Positions 16,968-24,725 of a stretch of DNA of 64,000 nucleotides are shown here, in pieces. The translations under genes and the position numbers were made by a program. Under the pieces are notes generated by a model, which saw only the letters and a program-made list of their open reading frames with translations, was not told the DNA's origin and searched no databases. The stretch is from Rhodoferax sp. (GTDB lineage Bacteria > Pseudomonadota > Gammaproteobacteria > Burkholderiales > Burkholderiaceae_C), in NCBI RefSeq assembly GCF_018780565.1, contig NZ_JADMJN010000006.1:1-64000 (forward strand), in the 5' to 3' direction. Each line of letters opens with the position of its first letter. The first letter of the stretch is position 1.

Positions 16968-17299
16968 AGGAGCAAGATGTCGTCAAGGCGCTCGCTGCGC
17001 TGGCCCAGCAGTCGCGCTTGCAGATTTTCAGGAGCCTGGTGGTGGCGGGTGAAACGGGCATGACGCCCACGCGCATCGCCGAGGCCCTGGATCTGCCAAG
17101 TACCGGTTTGTCGTTTCACTTGAAGGAGCTGACCCATGCCGGTCTGATCACCCAGGAGCGCGATGGCCGCAATCTGATTTACCGGGCGGCCTTTGCCACA
17201 ATGAATGACGTGCTGGCCTACCTCACGCTCAACTGCTGTGAGGGGCAGTCGTGCCAACTGCTTGATGTCACGGCAAGCTGTCAGGTCAAATCCGCATAG
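16964..17299 (+). CDS. arsR: ArsR/SmtB-family arsenic-responsive repressor
   Basis: 111-residue winged-helix repressor. The recognition region reads LDLPSTGLSFHLKELTHAGL, and the wing ERDGRNLIYRAAF. It lacks the classic ELCVCDL cysteine pair in the DNA-binding helix. Instead the C-terminus has C91, C92 and C97 (NCCEGQSC) and C106. This CC-x4-C cluster resembles the alternative As(III) site described for the Acidithiobacillus ferrooxidans ArsR. It is coupled to arsJ by an ATGA overlap. It probably represses the whole operon through the dyad at 14629-14644. Metal specificity is inferred. Confidence 0.92.
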   Translation: MKEQDVVKALAALAQQSRLQIFRSLVVAGETGMTPTRIAEALDLPSTGLSFHLKELTHAGLITQERDGRNLIYRAAFATMNDVLAYLTLNCCEGQSCQLLDVTASCQVKSA

Positions 17300-17334
17300 C
17301 CGTGATGAAATGGCTTCGATAAGGAGGGAACCCG

Positions 17335-18783
17335 ATGAACTACTTTCTGCATTTGTTGAATGGTGGTGCCGGCAATCTGGCCGCTTACCTGGCGGCACAT
17401 GTGCTGCTGTGTCTGTTGCCGGCCTTCTTTATCGCCGGAGCCATGGCAGCGTTGATTCCCAAAGCCAGCATCACCCGCTGGCTGGGGCGCAACACACCTG
17501 CCCATGTTTCCTACCCGGCAGCGGCGGCGGCGGGCTCCTTGCTGGCGGTGTGCTCGTGCACCATCGTGCCGCTCTTTGCGGGTATCTATCGCAAAGGAGC
17601 GGGCATCGGGCCTGCCATCACGTTCCTGTTTTTTGCCCCGGCGGGCAACATCATGGCCCTGGCCTACACCGGCGGCATTCTCGGCGCAGAGTTTGCGGTT
17701 GCACGGTTTGTGTTGTGTCTGCTCTTCGGTATGGGTATTGGCTTGCTGATGGCCATGCTGTTTTGGCGCGACGATGCGAACCATGATGCGCAAACCGACA
17801 CGCTGTTTGCTGACAAGGCCAGTGTCGGATCTGCAGCCACCGGCCTCCTGCTGGCCATGGTGGCGTTGCTGATTGCGGGCACACTGAAGCTCTGGCCACT
17901 GACCGCCACGCTTGCCACAGTGAGTCTGCCCCTAGGGTGGGCCGAGGCATGGCAAGAGACCTTGTTTCATTGGGTGCCCTTTGATGCCGCCAAGGGAGAG
18001 GAAGGGGTCAGCTTTCAAGGTTCGGTACTGATTGCCTTGTTGCTGCTGATTGCCGCGACGGCCTGGAAGGGGCTGGAGAACATCATCGAGGGTGCGAACC
18101 GCTGGACATGGGTCACACTGGGCCTGGCGGCCACAACCTTGCTGGTCGCTGCCCTGCGCCTGACGCCCCAGGGCGGCGTACTTCATGTGGCCATGACGGG
18201 GCGCTTCCTGGCTGTCGGCTTGTGTTTGTGGGCTGTCTGGCACTATGCCAAGCGCCTGGACGTGGATGCGCGGCAAGCATGGCTCTGGGAAGCCTGGCGG
18301 TTTGTGAAGCAGATTTTTGGTTTGCTGGTGGTGGGCGTCTTCATCGTGGGCATGATTCGCCAGGTCATCCAGCCTGAATGGATTCAAAATCTGGCGGGCC
18401 GAAACGACCTGGCCGCCAACGCGGTTGCGGTTGTGTTTGGTGTTTTCATGTATTTCCCGACCCTGGTGGAGGTGCCCGTTGCCAAGATGTTTCTTGATCT
18501 GGGCATGCACCCCGGCCCGCTGCTGGCTTACCTGATGGCGGACCCGGAGTTGAGTCTGCAGAGTATCTTGATGGTGATCGCTGTGATTGGGCGCAAGAAA
18601 ACATTCGCTTATGTCGGCATGGTGGCCCTGTTCAGCATGGCCGCAGGTTTACTCTATGGTTCCTGGGTCGACGGCATGTCATGGACGCAACTTGTCCTGG
18701 GCCTGTCGGTGTTCATTGCCGTGTTGGCCGCGCTTTTAGGGGGGCTTCATCGGCGACAAAAAAATGCCCAAACGCTCACCTGA
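17335..18783 (+). CDS. ArsP/YraQ-family permease
   Basis: 482-residue membrane protein of the ArsP_1 (DUF318) permease type with about ten helices in two related halves. The first half has the conserved AVCSCTIVPLFAGIYRKGAG (C73, C75) and FLFFAPAGNIMALAYTGG; the second half has FMYFPTLVEVPVAKMFLDLG. Members export trivalent organoarsenicals, or in some cases other thiophilic metals. The operon position after arsR (35-base gap; AAGGAGG ribosome site) favours an arsenic role. A small thioredoxin follows, a pairing often seen with this permease class. The exact substrate is not readable from sequence. Confidence 0.88.
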   Translation: MNYFLHLLNGGAGNLAAYLAAHVLLCLLPAFFIAGAMAALIPKASITRWLGRNTPAHVSYPAAAAAGSLLAVCSCTIVPLFAGIYRKGAGIGPAITFLFFAPAGNIMALAYTGGILGAEFAVARFVLCLLFGMGIGLLMAMLFWRDDANHDAQTDTLFADKASVGSAATGLLLAMVALLIAGTLKLWPLTATLATVSLPLGWAEAWQETLFHWVPFDAAKGEEGVSFQGSVLIALLLLIAATAWKGLENIIEGANRWTWVTLGLAATTLLVAALRLTPQGGVLHVAMTGRFLAVGLCLWAVWHYAKRLDVDARQAWLWEAWRFVKQIFGLLVVGVFIVGMIRQVIQPEWIQNLAGRNDLAANAVAVVFGVFMYFPTLVEVPVAKMFLDLGMHPGPLLAYLMADPELSLQSILMVIAVIGRKKTFAYVGMVALFSMAAGLLYGSWVDGMSWTQLVLGLSVFIAVLAALLGGLHRRQKNAQTLT

Positions 18784-18810
18784 GCCATTGTTCTTACCAA
18801 GGAGAAAGCC

Positions 18811-19047
18811 ATGTTGAAAGTGAAAATTCTCGGTTCCGGCTGCGCCAACTGCAAGAAGCTGGAGTCCATCGCAAGAGACGCCGCGAGCACGGCGGGTGTG
18901 AACGCTGAATTCGTCAAAGTCACCGACATGAAGGACATCATGGCCTACGACCTGCTGTCCACACCGGCGCTGGTGATCAACGAGAAAGTGGTTTCCAGCG
19001 GTCGCATTCCCACCAAGGCTGAAGTCCAGCAGTGGCTGCTTGCTTGA
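18811..19047 (+). CDS. Small thioredoxin-fold redox protein
   Basis: 78 residues. The fold begins VKILGSGCANCKKLE with the redox pair C11-x-x-C14, and has the cis-proline segment LSTPALVINEKV and a C-terminal helix (KAEVQQWL). Cytoplasmic, with no signal peptide. This mini-thioredoxin class (thioredoxin_3) is common beside ArsP-type permeases; it could keep permease or arsenical thiols reduced, or hand over the metalloid. AAGGAG precedes ATG 18811, 27 bases after the permease stop. It is the last gene of the arsenic operon and converges on the hydrolase gene 13 bases away. Confidence 0.9.
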   Translation: MLKVKILGSGCANCKKLESIARDAASTAGVNAEFVKVTDMKDIMAYDLLSTPALVINEKVVSSGRIPTKAEVQQWLLA

Positions 19048-19052
19048 GCTTT

Positions 19053-19071
19053 GCCTGGCCTTAGCCCAGGC
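19053..19071. terminator. Hairpin between convergent genes, possible terminator
   Basis: GCCTGG (19053-19058) and CCAGGC (19066-19071) pair perfectly around a 7-base loop, in the 13-base gap and start of the converging hydrolase gene. No T-run follows on either strand, so intrinsic termination is doubtful. Confidence 0.3.
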
Positions 19072-19882
19072 TCTGCAAGTTCAGTACCGCAGCTTCCAGG
19101 GCGGCTGCCGTGGCCATCGGTTTTTCCATGGGAAACAGGTGGCTGCCGTCAAGCATCATGATGCGGCCGTGGGTAATTTTTTCGGTCATGGTCATACCCA
19201 CCTGCTTCATCTCCACGGAGTGGCGTCCGCCAATGAAGGCGACCGGGCACTTGATGGGGTGGCGCCGGAACAGCCGGTCCAGGTTGTCGGGCACGGTGTT
19301 GTAAATGGCGGTTTCGATCGCGCGGTCAAAACTCAACACCCTTTTTTTCTCGTCGCCACGGCCCTCGTCATGGGTGCCATGGGCGATGTAGTCCCGCAGC
19401 ACCTGCGGGTCCCATTTGGCGAAAGCTTTTTTGTGGCGAAAGTGTTCCAGGGCGGCATCCTGGCTGGGCCAGCTGTTGCGGCGCTGGCGGCTGATGGCGC
19501 CGGGTGACACGGCCCCCACCATTTGCGTGGTCTTCATCATGCCCAGTGTCGTGGCGCGCCAGCCACCCAGCAGCGGCGAATCCAGCAGCACCACCCCGTG
19601 GGCCAGCTCGGGTGCGCGCGCTGCGGCCATGACACTGACGAAACCACCAAATGAATGCCCCACCAGGTAAGCAGGCTCTCCAGCCTTCTCAACCTCGACC
19701 TGCGCAAAGTCCAGCAACTGCTGCACCAGATGCGGCCAGTTGTCGGTGACGGGGTATTTCTCGTCATGGCCAAATTTTTCAATCGCCTTGACGGTGAAGC
19801 CGCGTGACTTCAGGCTTTTGAACATGACGCCATAGGTGCTGGCGGCAAAACTGTTGGCGTGCGAGAAGATGATGAGGGGCAT
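19061..19882 (-). CDS. Alpha/beta hydrolase
   Basis: 273 residues. The nucleophile elbow is YLVGHSFGGFVS with S77, an acidic residue probably follows strand 7, and the catalytic His lies in MLDGSHLFPMEKP near the end. The N-terminus IIFSHANSFAASTYGVMF supplies the oxyanion region (SHAN in place of HGFG). The cap region is rich in Arg/Lys (SRQRRNSW, RHKKAFAKW). Substrate unknown; it could be an esterase or lactonase. It starts at ATG 19882 and converges on the arsenic operon. Confidence 0.88.
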   Translation of the reverse strand: MPLIIFSHANSFAASTYGVMFKSLKSRGFTVKAIEKFGHDEKYPVTDNWPHLVQQLLDFAQVEVEKAGEPAYLVGHSFGGFVSVMAAARAPELAHGVVLLDSPLLGGWRATTLGMMKTTQMVGAVSPGAISRQRRNSWPSQDAALEHFRHKKAFAKWDPQVLRDYIAHGTHDEGRGDEKKRVLSFDRAIETAIYNTVPDNLDRLFRRHPIKCPVAFIGGRHSVEMKQVGMTMTEKITHGRIMMLDGSHLFPMEKPMATAAALEAAVLNLQSLG

Positions 19883-19899
19883 GGCGGGTCACAAAAAAG

Positions 19900-20727
19900 T
19901 TAAATCAGTTTTTCTTGCGGCGTACTGATTTTTTTCAGCGGACGGCTGCGCGCGGAGGGCAGCATCAGCGGCACTTCGGTTTGCTCGCCATTCCACATCG
20001 GGTCCTCGATGCTGTCAAACACCTCGCGCAGCTTTTGGCCCCAACTGCCATGCAGCATGCGGAAATAGGGATTGTTTTCGTCGATACAGACAATCTTGTC
20101 GGTCTGGAACTGGTTGGCTTCGTACACCACCATGTCCAGCGGCAAACCCACAGACAGATTGGACTTGAGCGTGGAGTCCATCGACACCAGCGCACACTTG
20201 GCAGCCTCGTCCAGCGGGGTGTCGGGTGTGATCACGCGGTCGAGCACCGGTTTGCCATACTTGGATTCGCCCACCTGAAAATAGGGCGTCTCGGGCGTAG
20301 CCTCTATGAAGTTGCCGGCGGAGTAGACCTGAAACAGGCGCATGCCTTCGCCCTTGACCTGACCGCCAAAAATCAGCGATACATTGAACTCGACACCGGC
20401 CTGCTTGAGCGAGGCGGCATCACGCTCGTATACCCGACGAATGGCCGAACCCAGCACGCGGGCCGCGTCGAACATGCTCTTGGCGTTCCAGATGGTGACT
20501 GGCTCAGCCTCAGGGTGTTCCTTCAGTTGCTCAATTTGCAGAATCTCGCGCACCGACTGCGAAATGCTGAGATTGCCCGCTGAGAGCAGCACCATAAAAC
20601 GATCATCGGGCTTCTCGTACACGATCATTTTGCGAAAAGTGCTGATCTGGTCGAGCCCCGCATTGGTGCGTGAATCAGACAGGAAAACCAGTCCGGCATT
20701 GAGTTTGATGGCGACGCAATAGGTCAT
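19900..20727 (-). CDS. Anbu-type bacterial proteasome homologue (peptidase)
   Basis: 275 residues from ATG 20727. After loss of Met, Thr1 is exposed (MTYCVAIKLNAGLVFLSDSR); D17 and a Lys at 32 in FRKM complete the proteasome-type active site. Length and motifs fit Anbu, the ancestral beta-subunit relative that assembles into a helical lock-washer ring. Later motifs include FGGQVKGEGMRLFQVYSAGN and YGKPVLDRVI. Anbu is usually encoded with an ATP-grasp protein, an alpha-E protein and a transglutaminase; none is here, so this is an orphan. The C-terminal tail (RSRPLKKISTPQEKLI) is basic. Longer in-frame starts to 20880 lack support. Confidence 0.93.
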   Translation of the reverse strand: MTYCVAIKLNAGLVFLSDSRTNAGLDQISTFRKMIVYEKPDDRFMVLLSAGNLSISQSVREILQIEQLKEHPEAEPVTIWNAKSMFDAARVLGSAIRRVYERDAASLKQAGVEFNVSLIFGGQVKGEGMRLFQVYSAGNFIEATPETPYFQVGESKYGKPVLDRVITPDTPLDEAAKCALVSMDSTLKSNLSVGLPLDMVVYEANQFQTDKIVCIDENNPYFRMLHGSWGQKLREVFDSIEDPMWNGEQTEVPLMLPSARSRPLKKISTPQEKLI

Positions 20728-20755
20728 GAAAATAGTGCCTGAAAGAGAAAAGGAA

Positions 20756-20777
20756 GGGGGTGAAACCGTCGGCCCCC
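20756..20777 (-). terminator. Weak hairpin, possible terminator downstream of the PilU-like gene
   Basis: On the minus strand GGGGG and CCCCC pair around a 12-base loop and are followed by TTCCTTTTCTCTTTC. It lies in the 226-base gap 20728-20953, after the PilU-like gene and just before the Anbu start. I see no gene in that gap. Confidence 0.3.
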
Positions 20778-20953
20778 GTATGAGCTTGGTGCTACCTGGG
20801 TGCAGACGCTGCAGCACTTGCCACGGCCACTTGTCTGCCACGTGAGGCCCCCACGCAGGAAACACCCACATCTCATGCAATTTTACCGCCGATCAAGGTG
20901 CGCCAGCCCACATCAGCCGCTATGGTTACGCCGCCGTGCGGCTCCCATGGGTC

Positions 20954-22087
20954 TCAGTGGCGAAGCGGTGGCTTGCCCGGGTAGGGGTTGGTGTCGATCG
21001 TCAGCTCCCCGGCGTCCGACGGGCTCACGCCTTCTGCCAAGCGCATGCGCAGGGCCAGATCGGTACGGGAGTCGGCGTTGTGCAAGGCTTCGTCCTGCGC
21101 GATACGGCCTTCCACGTACAGTTTGTACAGTGCCTGGTCGAAGGTACACATGCCGGCGCCGGTGCTGTGGCCCATGGCTTCCTTGATGGCTGAAATTTCG
21201 CCTTTGCCGATCAGGTCGCTGATGTAGGGCGACTGCACCATCACCTCCACTGCTGGCACCAGCTTCTGCTTCAGGCCCGGAATCAGGCGCTGTGACACTA
21301 CCCCCGCCAGGTTGATGCTCAGATCGGTCAGCAACTGGTGGTGTGCCTCTTCAGGGAAGAAGTTGACGATGCGTTCCATCGCCTGGTTGGCGTTGTTGGC
21401 GTGCAGGGTCGACAGGCACAGGTGCCCTGTTTCGGCGTAGGCCACGGCTTGCTGCATGGTAGCCCGGTCGCGAATTTCACCAATCATGATCACGTCGGGA
21501 GCCTCGCGCATGGCGTTCTTCAGGGCCGCTTCGTACGATTCTGTGTCAATCCCTACTTCGCGCTGATCCACCACCGAATGCTTGTGCGCATGCATGAATT
21601 CGATGGGGTCTTCAATAGTCAGGATGTGTCCGGTGGCGTTTTCGTTGCGGTAGTTCAGCATGGCCGCCAGGGTGGTGGACTTGCCAGAACCGGTGGCACC
21701 CGTTACCAGCACCAGTCCGCGCTTGAGCATGACCAACTGCTCCAGCACTGCGGGCAGGCCCAGGGCCGCCAATGGAGGGATTTTGGCCTTGATGTAGCGG
21801 ATCACCATGCCGGTTTCGCCGCGTTGCATAAATACATTCACCCGAAAGCGCCCAATGCCCGACGCCGAGATGGCCATGTTGAGTTCCATGTGGGCTTCGA
21901 ACTCGGCAATCTGCTTTTCACTCATCACCGAATACGCCAGTTGCTTGACTTCACCGGGCGCCAGTGCCGGCATTTTCAGGGGATTGGTAATGCCTTCGAT
22001 CTTCACGTTCACGGGCGCACCGACACTGAAGAACAGGTCTGAAGCCTCGTTTTCCACCATCAGATTGAGAAACTTGAAGACTTCCAT
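20954..22087 (-). CDS. pilU: PilT/PilU-type twitching motility ATPase
   Basis: 377-residue hexameric retraction ATPase of type IV pili. The N-terminal PAS-like domain begins VFKFLNLMVENEASDLFFSV. Walker A is GATGSGKSTT, the Asp box ILTIEDPIEF, Walker B DVIMIGEIRD and the His box HLCLSTLHANNANQAMERI. FNLMVENEASDLF-type starts and the extended C-terminal tail (after residue about 340) fit PilU better than PilT. No pilT or other pilus gene adjoins it, whereas pilT and pilU are usually next to each other. The start is ATG 22087; a frame upstream to 22183 overlaps the neighbouring SDR gene. Confidence 0.9.
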   Translation of the reverse strand: MEVFKFLNLMVENEASDLFFSVGAPVNVKIEGITNPLKMPALAPGEVKQLAYSVMSEKQIAEFEAHMELNMAISASGIGRFRVNVFMQRGETGMVIRYIKAKIPPLAALGLPAVLEQLVMLKRGLVLVTGATGSGKSTTLAAMLNYRNENATGHILTIEDPIEFMHAHKHSVVDQREVGIDTESYEAALKNAMREAPDVIMIGEIRDRATMQQAVAYAETGHLCLSTLHANNANQAMERIVNFFPEEAHHQLLTDLSINLAGVVSQRLIPGLKQKLVPAVEVMVQSPYISDLIGKGEISAIKEAMGHSTGAGMCTFDQALYKLYVEGRIAQDEALHNADSRTDLALRMRLAEGVSPSDAGELTIDTNPYPGKPPLRH

Positions 22088-22154
22088 GGCATTTGAATTG
22101 AGAGTTGCAACCGATTCATTATTACCGCGGGGAACCGTGTGTACAGCCCGTTCT

Positions 22155-22949
22155 TCAGGCGATGGAGTCCACGATGCCTCCATCCACCCGCAGCGCCGCG
22201 CCGGTGGTGGCCGAGGCCTGGGGTGAGCACACGTAGACCACCAGATTGGCCACCTCTTCTACAGTGGCCATGCGCTGGATGATGGAGCTTGGGCGCTTGT
22301 TTTTCACAAATGCCTTGCCCACCTCGTCGAGGGATTGGCCCGACGCGTCGGCTGCGCGCTGCAGTATGGCGCCCACGCCGTCTGACAGGGTGGGGCCGGG
22401 CAAAACTGCATTCACGGTGACACCGGTGCCCGCCAGACGTTTGGCCAGGCCACGCGAGATGGACAGGTTGGATGTTTTGGTGAAACCGTAGTGAATCATG
22501 TCGGGCGGGATGTTCAGTCCCGACTCGGACGAGATGAACACCACGCGGCCCCAACCGCGATCGACCATGGCCTGCGTGTAGGCGCGCGAGGCGCGAACAC
22601 CGGACATGACATTGACGTCGAAGAAGCGTTGCCACTCGTCGTCGGGGGTTTTGAAGAAATCCTGCAGTCCGTACACGCCGACGTTGTTGACCAGGATGTC
22701 GGCTTGCGGCTCAGCAGCCAGCAGCGTGTCGAAGCCTGCAGCGGTGCCTAGGTCTGCGGCCACGCCGCGCACCGTGGCACCGGGCACGACGCGCTTCAGC
22801 TCGGCGATGGCGCGCTCTACCGCCTGTGCGGTGCGGCCGTTGAGTACCACAGCGGCGCCACTTTCGGCCAGGCCCTTGGCAATGGCGAAGCCGATGCCCG
22901 CAGTAGAGCCGGTAATGAGGGCTGTTTTGTTTGAAAGATCAATCTTCAT
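22155..22949 (-). CDS. Short-chain dehydrogenase/reductase
   Basis: 264-residue NAD(P)-dependent classical SDR. Cofactor motif TGSTAGIGFAIAKGLA, NNVG-type motif LVNNVGVYG, catalytic Ser in VFISSESGLN and YGFTK as the YxxxK pair. The NGRT after the second strand suggests NADPH. The C-terminus SATTGAALRVDGGIVDSI is typical. Substrate unknown. It stands alone, with an AT-rich gap of about 64 bases to the epimerase gene upstream. Confidence 0.92.
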   Translation of the reverse strand: MKIDLSNKTALITGSTAGIGFAIAKGLAESGAAVVLNGRTAQAVERAIAELKRVVPGATVRGVAADLGTAAGFDTLLAAEPQADILVNNVGVYGLQDFFKTPDDEWQRFFDVNVMSGVRASRAYTQAMVDRGWGRVVFISSESGLNIPPDMIHYGFTKTSNLSISRGLAKRLAGTGVTVNAVLPGPTLSDGVGAILQRAADASGQSLDEVGKAFVKNKRPSSIIQRMATVEEVANLVVYVCSPQASATTGAALRVDGGIVDSIA

Positions 22950-23013
22950 GGTGAGGTTTGTTGTTGTGGATGGCGTCAGAGATAAGGCAAAAACGTCAGT
23001 GTAGGCGGCAGGA

Positions 23014-23943
23014 TCACACCAGGTCGCGCAGCGCCTGCTCTACAGTCGGGAATTTGAACGCATAGCCTTCTTGGAGCAATCGCAGCGGCGTCACGTGCTG
23101 GCCGTCCAGCAACAGTTCCGCCATTTCTCCGGCAGCCCAGCGCACCGGGGTTGCCGGTATGTGGAACCAAACAGGCCTGCGCAACACCTTGCCGACCGTG
23201 CGGGCAAATTCGGCCTGGCTCAGTGCGCCGGGTGCCACGGCGTTGTAGGTCCCTTGCATCGTCGTGTCACAGATCGCCCGCGCGATGATTTGCAGCACGT
23301 CTTTGCGGTGAATCCAACTCAACACCTGCTTGCCGTCGCCCATACGCCCGCCCACGAAAAGGCGATGCGGCAACAACAAGGGTGGCAAGGCGCCGCCAGG
23401 TCCAAAGACAAGGCCCAGGCGCAACACCACCTTGCGTACGCCATGCGTCTGGACGGCTTGGGCCGATTGCTCCCATTGGTCGCACAAGGCCGCCATGAAG
23501 CCGCTGCCCTTGGCGCTGGCTTCGGTCAGAAGTTCATCGGCATCGCGCACGCCGTAGTAGCCGATGGCAGAGGCCTGTATCCAGACCCCGGGCTTGTGGG
23601 CCGCGCTGTTGAGCCACGCCAGCAGTGCCTGGGTAACGCCGACTCGGCTGGCCAACAGCTGGGCCTGCCGTTGGGGGCTCCAGCGCGGGCCCAAGACCGG
23701 CGCACCGGCCAGGTTGATGACGGTGTCAAATTGGTCACTGGTTTTGAGTGCCGACAAACTGGGCACGCAACGTGCACGGCCCTGGAACTGCCGGGTGGCC
23801 CGCACAGGGTCGCGGGCGTACACAGTCACGCTGTGGCCCGCATCCAGCAGGTGCCTGACCAAGGCTGCGCCAATGAAGCCGGTGCCCCCGGTTATCAGTA
23901 CGCTTTGTCGGGGCAAAGCCTGGTAGGGGTTGTCAGCGCTCAT
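23014..23943 (-). CDS. TIGR01777-family NAD-dependent epimerase-like protein (YfcH/SDR39U1)
   Basis: 309 residues of the atypical extended SDR group. The N-terminal motif is VLITGGTGFIGAALVRHLL; NLAGAPVLGPRWSPQRQAQL and QASAIGYYG are the family signatures, with VLRLGLVFGPGGALP in the substrate half. The C-terminus carries a small extra domain (LLDGQHVTPLRLLQEGY) typical of TIGR01777. Function in bacteria is not settled; plant relatives take part in plastid division. Its ATG at 23943 overlaps the stop of the GST gene in an ATGA, so the two are co-translated. Confidence 0.92.
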   Translation of the reverse strand: MSADNPYQALPRQSVLITGGTGFIGAALVRHLLDAGHSVTVYARDPVRATRQFQGRARCVPSLSALKTSDQFDTVINLAGAPVLGPRWSPQRQAQLLASRVGVTQALLAWLNSAAHKPGVWIQASAIGYYGVRDADELLTEASAKGSGFMAALCDQWEQSAQAVQTHGVRKVVLRLGLVFGPGGALPPLLLPHRLFVGGRMGDGKQVLSWIHRKDVLQIIARAICDTTMQGTYNAVAPGALSQAEFARTVGKVLRRPVWFHIPATPVRWAAGEMAELLLDGQHVTPLRLLQEGYAFKFPTVEQALRDLV

Positions 23944-24644
23944 GTGCGGCTGGGTACGGCCAGCCCGCGGGTTACCGCCGGACGTGCCACGAATGCGGCC
24001 AGGGCCCGCGTGACATGCGGAAATTCCTGTATGCCGACCAGATCACCTGCTTCGTAAAATCCGAGCAGGTTGCGCACCCAGGGGAATGTGGCGATGTCTG
24101 CGATGGTGTAGGCGTCGCCCATGATCCAGGCGCGGGTGGCAAGGCGCTGGTTCAGCACGCCCAGCAGACGCTTGCTTTCGGCTGCATAGCGGTCACGCGG
24201 TCGCTTGTCTTCATAGTCTTTGCCCGCAAATTTGGTGAAGAAGCCCAGTTGCCCAAACATCGGCCCGATGCCGCCCATCTGGAACATCAGCCACTGGATC
24301 GTCTCGTAGCGCGCGGCAGCGTCCTGGGGGATGCATTGCCCGGTCTTTTCGGCGAGATACAGCAGAATCGCGCCGGACTCGAACAGCGCCAGCGGCTTGC
24401 CGCCGGGACCCTTGGGGTCCAGGATGGCAGGAATCTTGTTGTTGGGGTTGAGAGAGAGAAACTCCGGGGACATCTGGTCGTTGGTCTCGAAGCTGACCAG
24501 ATGCGGTTCATAGGGCAGGCCGGTCTCCTCCAGCATGATCGACACCTTGACGCCGTTGGGCGTGGGCAGTGAGTAGAGTTGCAAGCGCTCTGGATGTTGG
24601 GCGGGCCATTTGCGGGTAATGGGGAAGTTGGCGAGATCGGTCAT
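23940..24644 (-). CDS. Glutathione S-transferase, YfcG/YghU (Nu) type
   Basis: 234 residues. The thioredoxin-like N-domain has QLYSLPTPNGVKVSIMLEE; the TPNG motif marks the Nu class, whose members reduce disulfides with glutathione and lack a catalytic Cys. The glutathione-binding NKIPAILDP and FESGAILLYLAE motifs follow, then the all-helical C-domain (WLMFQMGGIGPMFGQLGFF; YTIADIATFPWV). ATG 24644 follows AAGGAACTCCC. Overlaps the epimerase gene by ATGA. A thiol-redox role is inferred from the class. Confidence 0.93.
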   Translation of the reverse strand: MTDLANFPITRKWPAQHPERLQLYSLPTPNGVKVSIMLEETGLPYEPHLVSFETNDQMSPEFLSLNPNNKIPAILDPKGPGGKPLALFESGAILLYLAEKTGQCIPQDAAARYETIQWLMFQMGGIGPMFGQLGFFTKFAGKDYEDKRPRDRYAAESKRLLGVLNQRLATRAWIMGDAYTIADIATFPWVRNLLGFYEAGDLVGIQEFPHVTRALAAFVARPAVTRGLAVPSRT

Positions 24645-24725
24645 GGGAGTTCCTTGCAGCAAGGGGCAACAAGCCCCCGAATTCCCCCTATTCTGAGCCC
24701 AAAGGAGTTCTTCTGCTGCCTGCAG

